Counted from the stretch's first letter, positions 18,178-27,513 are shown. The stretch is 64,000 nt of DNA from Nocardia salmonicida NBRC 13393 (GCF_001613085.1 NZ_BDBR01000002.1:372001-436000), one strand, 5' to 3'. The notes: generated from the sequence alone by a model not told the origin. Program-made: numbers and translations.

Positions 18178-18894
18178 ATGACGGTGATCCTGCTCCGGCA
18201 CGGTGTGTCGACCTCCAACACCGCGCGCACCCTCGCGGGGCGCGCACCCGGCGTCGAACTCACCGAGCGCGGCACCGAACAGGCCGCCGCGGTGGCCGAC
18301 CGGCTCGCGATGCTGCCGATCGAACACATCGCCAGCTCACCGCTGTTGCGCTGTCAGCGCACCGTGGCGCCGCTGGCCGAGAAACTCGGTCTCGAACCCG
18401 AGCACGACGAACGACTCATCGAGGTCGACTACGGCGACTGGACCGGGCGCCCGATTGCCGAACTCCTCAACGAACCGCTGTGGCGGGTCGTGCAGGGTCA
18501 CGCCTCGGGCGCGGTGTTCCCCGGCGGGGAAGGCCTGGCCCAGGTCCAGCAGCGTGCGGTCGCCGGAGTCCGCGATATCGAACGCACACTGGCCGAGAAG
18601 GCGGGCCGGGATGTGCTGTGGGTGGCGTGCGCGCACGGCGACGTCATCAAATCGATCCTGGCCGACGCTCTGGGCCTGCATCTGGACAGCTTTCAGCGGA
18701 TCGCGGTGGAACCGGCCTCGATCAGCGTCGTCCGCTACGGCACGCACGGGCCGTCGGTGTGGAAGTTCAACGACACCGGCGCCGATCTTTCCGCGCTGGC
18801 CGCGGCCGCACCGACGACACCGACACCCGGTGGAGAGGTGCCGACGGCCGCTGACGCGGATAATGGGAATGCGGGGCACCGCGATTCTCCTTAG
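18178..18894 (+). CDS. histidine phosphatase family protein (MSMEG_4193 type)
   Basis: A 238-aa protein of the phosphoglycerate mutase superfamily. The catalytic RHG is at residues 7-9 (His8), RCQRT supplies the second phosphate-binding Arg, and the second catalytic His is in CAHGDVIKS. The last 40 residues are Ala/Thr/Pro-rich and probably disordered. It corresponds by position and sequence to the actinobacterial group annotated as putative phosphomutases and to M. tuberculosis Rv2135c. The true substrate is unknown. It is followed at 49 bp by DUF3090 and then a kinase-like gene on the same strand, suggesting one operon. Confidence 0.88.
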   Translation: MTVILLRHGVSTSNTARTLAGRAPGVELTERGTEQAAAVADRLAMLPIEHIASSPLLRCQRTVAPLAEKLGLEPEHDERLIEVDYGDWTGRPIAELLNEPLWRVVQGHASGAVFPGGEGLAQVQQRAVAGVRDIERTLAEKAGRDVLWVACAHGDVIKSILADALGLHLDSFQRIAVEPASISVVRYGTHGPSVWKFNDTGADLSALAAAAPTTPTPGGEVPTAADADNGNAGHRDSP

Positions 18895-18943
18895 AGGAGT
18901 GTGTTCGTGAGTGTCGATCAGGGTCACGTATCAGGAGGTGCAT

Positions 18944-19531
18944 GTGTCACGCGCAATCCATGTATTTCGCACCCCCGATCGTTTCGTCGCCGGGACCGTC
19001 GGTGAACCGGGCGATCGTTCGTTCTACCTGCAGGCTGTGCAGGAGCCGTTGGTGGTGAGTGTGCTGCTCGAGAAGCAGCAGGTGAAAGTGCTCGCCGACC
19101 GGATGGGTCTGCTGCTCGACGAGGTAGCGCGCCGCTTCGGCGCCGAGGTGCCGCCCGAAGGTGAGGACGTGCGCGATGTCGCGCCGCTGGTCACCCCCAT
19201 CGACACCGAATTCCGGGTCGGCACCATGGGTCTGGGCTGGGATTCCGACGCCAACGCCGTGGTGGTGGAGTTGCTCGCGATCACCGAGACCGAGGTCGAC
19301 GAATCGGTGGTGCTCGACGACACCGACGAAGGACCCGACGCGGTGCGTGTGTTCCTGACCCCCATCCAGGCGCGGGAGTTCGCGTTGCGGTCGGCGCGGG
19401 TGATCGCGGCAGGGCGCCCACCGTGCCCGCTGTGCGGGGAACCGCTGTCCTCGCGCGGGCACATGTGTGTGCGCACCAACGGGTACAAGCGCGGCGAGAT
19501 CTTCGGCGCCGCCGAACTCGAAGAGGAGTGA
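18944..19531 (+). CDS. DUF3090 family protein with C-terminal zinc ribbon
   Basis: A 195-aa conserved actinobacterial protein of unknown function (Rv2134c family). The N-terminus SRAIHVFRTPDRFVAG and the beta-rich middle are followed by a Cys cluster, CPLCGEPLSSRGHMC, which looks like a small zinc site. A GTG start at 18944 follows a perfect AGGAGG at 18933-18938 with 5-nt spacing; the upstream in-frame GTG at 18911 has no such site. It lies between the histidine phosphatase and the PI3/4-kinase-like gene, a constant neighbourhood that argues for a shared process. Confidence 0.88.
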   Translation: MSRAIHVFRTPDRFVAGTVGEPGDRSFYLQAVQEPLVVSVLLEKQQVKVLADRMGLLLDEVARRFGAEVPPEGEDVRDVAPLVTPIDTEFRVGTMGLGWDSDANAVVVELLAITETEVDESVVLDDTDEGPDAVRVFLTPIQAREFALRSARVIAAGRPPCPLCGEPLSSRGHMCVRTNGYKRGEIFGAAELEEE

Positions 19532-19538
19532 TCTCGGC

Positions 19539-20336
19539 GTGCCGGTGCTCACCGAAGGGGATCTCGACATCGTCGGCCGGATCGGCGTGGCCAGCAATCT
19601 CACGCTGGTCTGTGAGATCGCCGCACCCGAACCCGACGGTGCCCCGCTGCGGGTGGTGTACAAGCCGGTACGCGGTGAACGGCCGCTGTGGGACTTCCCC
19701 GACGGCACCCTGGCCGGGCGTGAAGTCGCGTCGTATCTGATCTCCGAGCACCTCGGCTGGGGTGTGATCCCCGAAACGGTGCTGCGCGACGGGCCTTTGG
19801 GGCCGGGCATGGTGCAACGCTGGGTCACCTCGGTCGACAACCGCACCGACGCCCATCAGCGCCTGGACCTGGTCGACCTGTGTACACCCGGAACCGTGCC
19901 CGAGGGATTCTGTGAGGTACTGCGCGCCCTCGACGAGCAGGGCAACGAGGTCTCACTCATCCACGCCGACGATCCGCGGCTGCAACGGATGGCGGTGCTG
20001 GATCTGTTGCTCAACAACGCCGATCGCAAAGGCGGGCACGCGCTGGAAGGTATCGACGGTCAGGTCTACGGCGTCGACCACGGCATCTGCCTGCACACCG
20101 AACCGAAGCTGCGCACCGTGCTGTGGGGTTGGGCGGGGCGCCCGGTGCACGAGTCGCTGATCACCGATATCTCCACCTTCGCCGCGAATCTGCCCGGCGC
20201 CGTCGCTGATTCGCTGGCCGTCCACATCACCGACGCCGAGATCACCGCGCTCACCGAACGCGCGAAAGCCCTACTCGAACACCCGGTGATGCCGGTGCCC
20301 AATTCCTCGCGACCGATTCCCTGGCCCGCTTTCTGA
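19539..20336 (+). CDS. SCO1664 family PI3/4-kinase-like protein
   Basis: A 265-aa protein with a compact phosphatidylinositol-kinase-like fold. The ATP-binding lysine is in RVVYKPVRGERPLWDF, followed by a Glu in GREVASYLI. The catalytic loop is LLNNADRKGGHAL and the metal-binding motif is YGVDHGICLH. These residues suggest it can bind ATP, but the acceptor is unknown. GTG 19539 is used with GAGGAG ten nucleotides upstream. It corresponds to M. tuberculosis Rv2133c by context. Kinase, phosphatase and DUF3090 genes sit together near mshC. Confidence 0.85.
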   Translation: MPVLTEGDLDIVGRIGVASNLTLVCEIAAPEPDGAPLRVVYKPVRGERPLWDFPDGTLAGREVASYLISEHLGWGVIPETVLRDGPLGPGMVQRWVTSVDNRTDAHQRLDLVDLCTPGTVPEGFCEVLRALDEQGNEVSLIHADDPRLQRMAVLDLLLNNADRKGGHALEGIDGQVYGVDHGICLHTEPKLRTVLWGWAGRPVHESLITDISTFAANLPGAVADSLAVHITDAEITALTERAKALLEHPVMPVPNSSRPIPWPAF

Positions 20337-20388
20337 CAACACGTCCGCACACCGGTGAGTTTCGAGCGCGTAGGAGGTCTACACGGTC

Positions 20389-20940
20389 ATGAGGAAACTG
20401 ATCTACGGATTCGGCGTATCCCTGGACGGCTACGTCAACGACCGCGAGGGCCGCATCGACTGGACCGATCCGGACGAGGAGCTGCACCAGTTCCACAACG
20501 ACAGGTTCGGCGGGCTCGAAGTCGCGTTGAACGGTCGTCGGCTGTATGAGCTGATGGCCGAGTACTGGCCGCACGTGCCCGAGGACGCACCGCCCATCCA
20601 GCGCGAATTCGGCGAGTTCTGGACGAACAAGCCCAAGGTCGTCTTCTCCCGCACGCTCACCGAGGTCGAGTGGAACAGCACCCTGGTCAGTGAGAACGCG
20701 GTCGAGGAGGTCCGCAGGCTCAAGGCAGGCGGTGACGGCGTCATGGAGGTCGGCGGCGCGAGCCTGGCGGCCTCGCTGATGCCACACGGTCTCATCGACG
20801 AGTATCAGGTGTGCGTCTCGCCCGTGGTGCTCGGCGGCGGCACACCGATGTTTCCGTTGCTGGACAAGCGCATCAGGCTCCGCCTGGTCGAGACCAGGCG
20901 CTTCGAGACCGCGGTGCTGCTGCGCTACCTGGTCGACTGA
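20389..20940 (+). CDS. dihydrofolate reductase family (RibD C-terminal) protein
   Basis: A 183-aa NADPH-type reductase-like protein. Family landmarks: KLIYGFGVSLDGYVND at the N-terminus, NGRRLYELMAEYWPH, then EVGGASLAASLMPHGLIDEY and the closing VSPVVLGGGTPMFP. Such stand-alone RibD-C proteins are common in actinobacteria and mostly uncharacterised. ATG 20389 has GTAGGAGG upstream. It follows the kinase-like gene by 52 bp and might be co-transcribed. Function beyond reductase fold is not predicted. Confidence 0.85.
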   Translation: MRKLIYGFGVSLDGYVNDREGRIDWTDPDEELHQFHNDRFGGLEVALNGRRLYELMAEYWPHVPEDAPPIQREFGEFWTNKPKVVFSRTLTEVEWNSTLVSENAVEEVRRLKAGGDGVMEVGGASLAASLMPHGLIDEYQVCVSPVVLGGGTPMFPLLDKRIRLRLVETRRFETAVLLRYLVD

Positions 20941-21052
20941 GCCGGCGCCACCACCGAGGTTTTTGGGGTTGCCGGGGCTCTGTTGCCTGGTCAGCCCCGG
21001 TGCTAGTGTGCTCCAAGCACTTTCGTTGTCCCCGTGAGATCTGAGGAAACCT

Positions 21053-21310
21053 ATGTCGACCCGTTCTATCGTTACCGCCTCCGCTGCCGCGTTGCTGCTC
21101 ACCGGTGCTGCCGCTGCTGTTGCCGCGCCCGCGCAGGCGTTCCCCGCCGGGTGGTGGGCTGAGAAGACCTACGTGTGTTCCTCCACCAACCAGGTCGGCG
21201 CGCCGCTGCCCGACGTTACGGTGAAGGCGGGCAACGAGGTTGGTGCGGCGTACTACGCGACGCAGCAGCTCGGCCCGGACGCGGCGCAGATGCAGTGCCG
21301 CGAACTCTGA
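21053..21310 (+). CDS. small secreted protein, 85 aa
   Basis: A signal peptide with a polar start, hydrophobic Ala/Leu core and AQA cleavage site (APAQAF, cut near residue 29) leaves a mature protein of about 56 residues beginning FPAGWWAEKTYVC. Two cysteines (YVCSS and MQCREL) could form a single disulfide. The family is not recognised; similar small exported proteins are frequent in Nocardia. The ATG follows TGAGGAAAC. A possible stem-loop terminator lies just downstream. Confidence 0.7.
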   Translation: MSTRSIVTASAAALLLTGAAAAVAAPAQAFPAGWWAEKTYVCSSTNQVGAPLPDVTVKAGNEVGAAYYATQQLGPDAAQMQCREL

Positions 21311-21321
21311 TGTGATCTGTT

Positions 21322-21355
21322 CGGTGTCGCCGCACGTCGGGGAGCGGTGGCACCG
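21322..21355 (+). terminator. possible stem-loop terminator
   Basis: Arms CGGTGTCGCCG and CGGTGGCACCG (9 of 11 pairs) separated by 12 bases lie in the 49-bp gap between two convergent genes. No U-tract follows, which is usual in high-GC actinobacteria. Confidence 0.35.
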
Positions 21356-21359
21356 AAGC

Positions 21360-22202
21360 TCATCCTGCGTGTGTCAGCACGAATTCGCTCACCGCCGCAG
21401 TCTGATTCAGTAAGGCGTGTCCGACGCCGGGCAGCACACGCACCTCGCCTCGCGTGAAGGCACCGCGGGCGCGTTCGGCGGTACGCGCCGAATCGAACAG
21501 GGCATCGCGTTCGCCGACGATTACCAGGACCGGGATGTCCACCTTGCGTAGTTGTTCGTCGCGGAAAATAGGCACATTGACTGGGCGCGGCACGAAATGG
21601 GCGAATGTCAGCTCGATGTCGTCGATGATCGGGTCCGCTTCCGGACCGTCGAGACCCAGACCGGCGCGGGCCATGTCGCGTGCGCTGTGCCTGCCGATCA
21701 TCCGCAGGCCGATCGCCTTCACCAGCCAGCCGTAGCGATGCTTGCCCAGTCCACCGGGGCACAGCAGCACCAGAATGGTGACCCGACCCGGCCTGCGCAG
21801 CACGAAATCGAGTGCGGTCCAGCCACCGAGTGACATGCCGACCAGCGCCACGGTGTCGAGGCCGAGTGCGTCGATCACCTCGTCGAGCCAGCTCGCGGTC
21901 GCGTCGGTGTCCAGTGGCAGCCGGGTAGGGGCGCTGAATCCTGGTTCGCCGGGCAGATCCACCGCGTACACGCGGAAACTTCTCGACCAGTCGGCGATGT
22001 CGGCGCGCCAGGTGCTCGCATTGGCTCCTGAGCCGTGCAGCACCAGCAGCGGCGGTGCGTCGACGGGTCCGGAGACCACGACGAAGGTTTCGCCTGCCTC
22101 GGTGTCGATCCGCCGTTCCTCGCGCGGGACCGGCCAGGCGTCGAGGTGCTCGCGGTAGCGCCGGTGGATGAGCTCTCGCCCTTCGTCGGATTTGTAGATC
22201 AT
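21360..22202 (-). CDS. alpha/beta hydrolase
   Basis: A 280-aa alpha/beta-hydrolase. The oxyanion region is LVLHGSGANASTW, the nucleophile elbow is VGMSLGGW, the acid is probably in VGERDALFD, and the catalytic His is in GVGHALLN. The preceding residues 1-40 form a helical cap or arm rather than a signal peptide, so the protein is cytosolic. Substrate unknown. Its ATG overlaps the TGA of the excisionase-like regulator gene (22199-22202), so the two are coupled and the regulator probably acts on this pair. Confidence 0.87.
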   Translation of the reverse strand: MIYKSDEGRELIHRRYREHLDAWPVPREERRIDTEAGETFVVVSGPVDAPPLLVLHGSGANASTWRADIADWSRSFRVYAVDLPGEPGFSAPTRLPLDTDATASWLDEVIDALGLDTVALVGMSLGGWTALDFVLRRPGRVTILVLLCPGGLGKHRYGWLVKAIGLRMIGRHSARDMARAGLGLDGPEADPIIDDIELTFAHFVPRPVNVPIFRDEQLRKVDIPVLVIVGERDALFDSARTAERARGAFTRGEVRVLPGVGHALLNQTAAVSEFVLTHAG

Positions 22203-22621
22203 GAGCTGAGGATTCCGTCCAGGTAGTCGAGGAGGCGGGAACTGTCGGCGAGGCTGCCGAGCAGGATCACTTTGAGGCGATGGCGGGCCGGGTCGTAGCT
22301 GGTTTCCACGCGCATGCGCTGACCGCCCGCACCTCGGGTTCCGGCGGTCGCGGTGAGCAGAGTGGTGATGCGGTCGACGGTGGCGCGGTCGATGTCGTCG
22401 ATATCGACGATGCAGGAGGACTCGGCATGGCGGCGCGGCGCTGTCTGCGGCGTGGTGATCGGCAGCCCGGTGAACGCCTCGAGGTCCTCGTGGGTGATGC
22501 GGTACTGCTTGCCGATGCGGGCGGCGGGCAGTTTGCCGTCGCGCACATAGCTGCGCACCGTGCGGACATGTAGTCCGAGAAGTTCGGCAACCCGCTCGAC
22601 CGAATAGAGACGATCCGTCAT
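22199..22621 (-). CDS. excisionase/MerR-type helix-turn-helix protein
   Basis: A 140-aa protein with an N-terminal winged helix-turn-helix of the excisionase type: YSVERVAELLGLHVRTVRSY, then VRDGKLPAARIGKQYRITHEDL. The C-terminal half (residues 65-140) is an unassigned alpha/beta domain with a MRVETSYDPARHRLKVIL strand, perhaps for effector binding. ATG 22621 starts the DNA-binding domain; a start at 22657 is possible. It overlaps the hydrolase gene by four bases. Two tandem 10-bp repeats sit directly upstream of its start and may be its own binding site. Confidence 0.8.
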   Translation of the reverse strand: MTDRLYSVERVAELLGLHVRTVRSYVRDGKLPAARIGKQYRITHEDLEAFTGLPITTPQTAPRRHAESSCIVDIDDIDRATVDRITTLLTATAGTRGAGGQRMRVETSYDPARHRLKVILLGSLADSSRLLDYLDGILSS

Positions 22622-22622
22622 A

Positions 22623-22642
22623 AAACGACCGTAAACGAACGT
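22623..22642. promoter_or_regulatory. tandem 10-bp repeat, candidate operator
   Basis: AAACGACCGT and AAACGAACGT are adjacent (9 of 10 identical), starting one base upstream of the helix-turn-helix gene's start codon. Excisionase-like proteins commonly bind short direct repeats; one-turn spacing would place two monomers on the same DNA face. Autoregulation is inferred. Confidence 0.45.
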
Positions 22643-22916
22643 GCAGATAAGTATCAATAGGGAAGTTCAGGTAGTTTCGGACTGTGACAATGATCGCGAT
22701 GGCAACCGTTCACCCAGGCCGGAACGCACAATGGGCACGAGACGCCCGATTCGACCCGTTACCCCTGTGACCAGGGGATCTGCCTGAGCGCAAACCTTGA
22801 CGCGGGCGCCACAACACGTTTGTGTGCAGGTAGCGGGCCGTGCCGCGACACCGCGAGCAACCCCATGGGCCGGGCCGCGAGCCGAGCACATCCGCGGGGG
22901 CTCTACCCTCGAAGAC

Positions 22917-24155
22917 ATGCAGTCCTGGTCCGATATCTCCCTGCCGACCGTCCCCGGAACAGGGCCGCCGTTGCGTTTGTACGACACCGCCGATCGTCAG
23001 ATCCGTCCGGTCACCCCCGGCGAGACCGCGAAGATGTACGTCTGCGGCATCACCCCCTATGACGCCACCCACCTGGGTCACGCGGCGACCTATCTGACGT
23101 TCGACCTGGTCAATCGGATCTTGCGCGACGCGGGCCACGACGTGCACTACGTGCAGAACGTCACCGACGTCGACGACCCGCTGTTCGAACGCGCCGACCG
23201 CGACGGCATCGACTGGCGCGACCTCGGCAGCCGCGAGATCGACCTGTTCCGCGAGGACATGACCGCCCTGCAGGTACTGCCGCCGCGGCACTACATCGGC
23301 GCCATCGAATCGGTCGAGGAGGTGGTGGAGCTGGTGCAGAAGCTGCTCGCCGCCGGCGCCGCCTACATCGTCGACGACGCCGAGTACCCCGACATCTACT
23401 TCCGCACCGACGCCACCGAGCAGTTCGGCTACGAATCCGGGTACGACCGCGCGACGATGGAGACGCTGTTCGCCGAACGCGGCGGCGACCCCGACCGGGC
23501 GGGCAAAAGAGACACCATCGACGCCCTGCTGTGGCGGGCCGAACGCACCGGCGAGCCGTCGTGGCAGGCGCCCTTCGGGGCGGGCCGCCCCGGCTGGCAC
23601 ATCGAGTGTGCGGCGATCGCGCTCAACCGCATCGGCGCCGAGTTCGACATCCAGGGCGGCGGCTCGGACCTGATGTACCCGCACCACGAATACTCCGCCG
23701 CGCACGCCGAGGCGATCACCGGCGCCCGCCGTTTCGCCCGCCACTACGTGCACGCCGGGCTGATCGGCCTCGACGGTGAGAAGATGTCGAAGTCCAAAGG
23801 CAACCTGGTGCTCGTGTCGACGCTGCGCCGCTCCGGGGTCGACCCCGGAGCGATCCGGCTCGGCCTGCTCGCTGGGCATTACCGCTCCGACCGCATGTGG
23901 ACCGACGAGGTCCTCACTGCCGCCCAGCGCCGTCTCGAACGTTGGCGTGAAGCGGTGTCGCTGACCGCGGGCCCCTCGGCCACCGACACCATCGCCCGGT
24001 TGCGTCAGCACTTGGCCGACGACCTCGACACCCCGAAAGCCCTCGACACGATCGACAACTGGGCCGAACAGGCCATCGCCTACGGCGGTACCGACACCGA
24101 AGCCCCCACCCTGGTCCGCACCGCCGTCGACGCACTGCTGGGTATCAGTCTCTGA
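22917..24155 (+). CDS. mshC: cysteine--1-D-myo-inosityl 2-amino-2-deoxy-alpha-D-glucopyranoside ligase
   Basis: Joins L-cysteine to glucosaminyl-inositol using ATP, the third step of mycothiol synthesis. The 412-aa protein is a shortened cysteinyl-tRNA synthetase relative. Zinc ligands and substrate contacts are in [17 protein letters not shown], which holds the HIGH-type motif as HLGH; further zinc-site residues are WHIECAAIA and HHEYSAAH; the KMSKS loop is EKMSKSKGN. It lacks the tRNA-binding C-terminal domain of CysS, which separates MshC from true CysS. ATG 22917 gives MQSWSD, the MshC-typical N-terminus. Located as in mycobacteria, near the uppP block. Confidence 0.96.
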   Translation: MQSWSDISLPTVPGTGPPLRLYDTADRQIRPVTPGETAKMYVCGITPYDATHLGHAATYLTFDLVNRILRDAGHDVHYVQNVTDVDDPLFERADRDGIDWRDLGSREIDLFREDMTALQVLPPRHYIGAIESVEEVVELVQKLLAAGAAYIVDDAEYPDIYFRTDATEQFGYESGYDRATMETLFAERGGDPDRAGKRDTIDALLWRAERTGEPSWQAPFGAGRPGWHIECAAIALNRIGAEFDIQGGGSDLMYPHHEYSAAHAEAITGARRFARHYVHAGLIGLDGEKMSKSKGNLVLVSTLRRSGVDPGAIRLGLLAGHYRSDRMWTDEVLTAAQRRLERWREAVSLTAGPSATDTIARLRQHLADDLDTPKALDTIDNWAEQAIAYGGTDTEAPTLVRTAVDALLGISL

Positions 24156-24282
24156 CGCCGTCGCCGCTCACCGCGGCGCCGCTCGAGCTGCGTCGACTTG
24201 TGATCAGCCGCCGGTAGAGTCGCCTGGAAGTGAGGCGCGGGGCGCTGTCGCGTCGTGCGGACGACCGGCGACAGGAGCGGCG

Positions 24283-26626
24283 ATGCCCCAGGATCAACCG
24301 GCCTCCGTTACGACCGTCCTGCACGTGGGCGGGCAACTGCGCGCCAGCTCCCACGGGGTACTCACCAACGGGTTGCGCCACCGTCCCGGCGTACTCGCTG
24401 TCGACCCGAACCCCGTCGCCCAAACGGCGACCGTCACCTACGATCCCACGCGAACATCCGTCGCCGATCTGCGCACCTGGGTCCGCGACTGTGGCTACCA
24501 CTGCGCGGGACGCTCCGTCCCGAGCCACGTCTGCGACCCGACGAGCGAGCCGACCACCCCGCACCATGTCGAGTCCTCGGGCCACCCCGAACAGCCGGGC
24601 GACCAGCCGCAGGCGACACACACGCACGGCGGGGATGCGTCGATGTCGATGGACGATATGGCCCGCGACATGCGTGATCGGTTCCTCGTCGCGCTCGTCT
24701 TCTCCGCCCTGGTGATGCTCTGGTCGCCGATGGCCACGCACATGCTCGGCCTGCATCTGCCCACTCCGTTCGGGATGCGCGCCGATATCTGGATGCTGGT
24801 CCTGAGCCTGCCGGTGATCTTCTACTCCTCGACCATCTTCTTCACCGGGGCATGGGCGGCATTGCGGGCCCACACGCTGGACATGATGGTGCTGGTCTCG
24901 GTGGGCATCGGCACGGGATGGCTCTATTCCCTTGCTGTGACGTTCACCGGTGGCGGCGAGGTGTTCTACGAGGCCTCCACGATGCTGGCGACGTTCGTGC
25001 TGCTGGGGCACTGGTTCGAGATGCGCGCGCAGCGGTGCGGGAGACGCGGTGACGAGCCTGCTCGACCTGTCGCCACCGAAAGCCGTGGTGCTGCACGAGG
25101 GTAAGGAAACCGAGGTGCCGACCGCCGAGGTGGGAGTCGGTGACGTGCTGCTGGTGCGGCCCGGCTCGAAGATCGCCGTCGACGGCACCGTGCTGGAGGG
25201 CGCCAGCGAAGTCGACGAGTCGATGGTGACCGGCGAGAGCATGCCGGTACACAAGCAACCGGGTTCCCTGGTGATCGGCGCGACCATCAACAGCACCGGC
25301 AGCCTGCGGGTGAAGGCCACCAAGGTCGGTTCCGACACCGCCTTGGCCCAGATCGTCGAACTGGTGCAGCAGGCACAGAATTCGAAGGCGCCGGGTCAGC
25401 GACTGGCCGACCGGGCAGCCTTCTGGTTGACCCTGGTCGCGCTGCTGGGCAGCCTGACCACGCTGGTGGTGTGGTTGCTCGTCGGTGCGTCGTTGAGCAA
25501 GGCGCTGCTGTTCGCGATCACCGTTGTGGTGGTGACCTGCCCGGACGCGTTGGGATTGGCGACGCCGACGGCGATCATGGTCGGCACCGGGCTCGGCGCC
25601 GCACGCGGTGTGCTGTTCAAGAACGCGACAGCACTCGAGGACGCCGCGCGCATCGACGTGGTGGTGATGGACAAGACCGGCACCCTCACCAAGGGAAAAC
25701 CCGAGGTCACCGACGTGATCACCGCGCACGGCGTGGCTACCGACAGGGTGCTGGCACTGGCCGCGGCTGTGGAACTCGACTCCGAGCACCCCCTGGCCCG
25801 AGCCGTCGTCGACTACGCGAAAGCCCATGGCGTGCAGATTCCTTCGGCCACCGACTTCCAGAACGTGGCAGGCCGCGGTGCGAAGGCCACCGTCGACGGG
25901 CAGCAGGTAATCGTCGGCAACCGCGGCCTGCTCGATGCCGACCACATCGCACTGGGCGAATTGGCGAAACATCGTGACGAGCTGGCGGCCTCGGGCCATA
26001 CGGCCGTCTTGGTCGCCGTCGACGGGCGCGCGCAAGCGGTGATCGCGCTGGCCGACGCCCCACGCCCGACCTCCGCCGACGCCGTGCGGGCGCTCCACGA
26101 GCTCGGCGTCGGCGTGATCATGCTGACCGGCGACAACAAGGGCACCGCCGAACGTATCGCGCGCGATCTCGGCATCGACACCGTGATCGCCGATGTCCTA
26201 CCCGAAGACAAGGCCGACCGGATCGCCGATCTGCAACGCAGCGGCAAGTTGGTCGCGATGGTCGGCGACGGCGTCAACGACGCGCCCGCCCTGGCCCGCG
26301 CCGACCTCGGTATCGCCATCGGCGCCGGCACCGACGTGGCCATCCAGACCGCCGACGTCGTGCTCATGCGCTCGGACCCGTACGCGGTGTCGACGGCTTT
26401 GCGCATCGGCCGTGGCACCGTCCACAAGGAACACCAGAACCTGGGGTGGGCAGTCGGTTACAACGGCCTGGCCTTGCCGATCGCGGCCGGTGTCTTCGCT
26501 CCGTGGGGTCTGACCATGCGCCCGGAGATCGCGGCGATGGCCATGTCGGGGTCCAGCCTGATCGTGGCCCTCAACGCCCTGCACCTCAAACGCCTGTCAC
26601 TGCCGTCGGCGCCGGCGCACCGGTAG
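24283..26626 (+). pseudogene. heavy-metal P1B-type ATPase, broken by frameshift
   Basis: Two open frames together encode one complete metal-exporting P-type ATPase of about 780 aa. The first (24283 to about 25030) covers an HMA-like domain, a His-rich linker and four membrane segments, ending GHWFEMRA. The second (about 25031-26626) resumes in the +1 frame with SGAGDAV and contains TGES, the membrane motif [11 protein letters not shown], the phosphorylation site DKTGTLT, HP (SEHPLA) and GDGVNDAP. The break lies in a CGCGCGC tract at 25024-25030; two extra bases would restore the frame. The HMA domain lacks its CxxC, and CPD replaces CPC. It may be a sequencing error or recent inactivation. 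Confidence 0.85.
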
Positions 26627-26676
26627 CACCGAGCGGCGTGCCCCATCGGTGCCGGTTGCCCGCAGTGTGCTGCGCT

Positions 26677-26693
26677 TATACTGTGGGCCACAG
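26677..26693 (+). promoter_or_regulatory. possible -10 box and palindrome upstream of usp gene
   Basis: TATACT at 26677-26682 is a good -10 hexamer, with TTGCCC about 15 bp upstream as a weak -35. It is overlapped by the 13-bp palindrome CTGTGGGCCACAG (26681-26693), a possible operator or leader hairpin. The start codon is at 26728. Confidence 0.35.
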
Positions 26694-26727
26694 CGCAGCT
26701 GACCTGCCGTCGATCGGAGAGCGTCAC

Positions 26728-27513
26728 ATGGGGTGCTACCAGCACATCATCGTGGGAACCAACGGCTCGGAGTCCGCGCAGACGGCGGTAGCGGTGGCGG
26801 GGGAGTTCGCGGTGCGCCTGGGTATTCCGGTTACCGCGGTGAGCGTGTGGAAGGACGCGGGGCGCAAATCGGGCACCGATGCCGAATGGGCCGAAGACAA
26901 CACGCGCACGGCCGCCGAAGCTCTCCTCGAAGCCGGTGTGGCCGAGGTCGTCGGCATCGAACTCGACGGCGCGGCGGGCGCGTTACTGCTCGAGATCGCC
27001 GAACGCGAACCCGGCACCTTGCTCGTGATCGGTGGGGGCAGCCTGGGCAGTTCCAAGGCGCGTCTGCTCGGCTCGACAGCCAATCACGTGTCCCACCACA
27101 GTCAGACCGATGTGGTGTTCACCAGCAAGGTTCCCAAACGCTGGACCACTGTCGGCCTCACCACCGACGGATCGGCGAGTTCGCTGACCGCGGTCCGTCG
27201 CGGCTACGACCTGGCCCTGGCCCTGGGCGCGCGCCCGTTCCTGGTGACCTCCGCCAAAATCGACCAGGACGGCGTCGACACCCTGATCGACGCGGAAGCT
27301 CGACTCGCGGTCGAGGACCCGGAACTGTTCGGGCGTGATGTCCTCACCGGGGTCCCCGCGGCAGAGGCGATCTGCAACTCGGCCTGGAAATACGACCTCG
27401 TCGTGATCGGCAACCGCGGAATGAGCGGGCCCGCGCGCCTTTTGGGCTCGGTAGCCAACAAGGTCACCCACGACATCGACACCAACCTGCTGCTGGTCAA
27501 CACCACGCACTGA
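26728..27513 (+). CDS. universal stress protein, two UspA domains
   Basis: A 261-aa protein with tandem UspA domains. Domain 1 (residues 4-135) starts HIIVGTNGSESAQTAVAVA and has the nucleotide-loop variant GGGSLGSSKARLLGSTANHV. Domain 2 (142-261) starts TTVGLTTDGSASSLTAVRRG and has the canonical GNRGMSGPARLLGSVANKV, so ATP binding is more likely in domain 2. It follows the broken metal ATPase by 101 bp; pairing of Usp and P-type ATPase genes is common in mycobacterial dormancy regulons, but I found no DosR-type site here. ATG 26728 has GGAGAG upstream. Confidence 0.9.
   Translation: MGCYQHIIVGTNGSESAQTAVAVAGEFAVRLGIPVTAVSVWKDAGRKSGTDAEWAEDNTRTAAEALLEAGVAEVVGIELDGAAGALLLEIAEREPGTLLVIGGGSLGSSKARLLGSTANHVSHHSQTDVVFTSKVPKRWTTVGLTTDGSASSLTAVRRGYDLALALGARPFLVTSAKIDQDGVDTLIDAEARLAVEDPELFGRDVLTGVPAAEAICNSAWKYDLVVIGNRGMSGPARLLGSVANKVTHDIDTNLLLVNTTH

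Noticed and set aside
26627..26727. DosR-type dormancy box upstream of the universal stress gene
   Set aside because: No match to the GGGACT-N-AGTCCC core; only a shorter CTGTGG palindrome is found.
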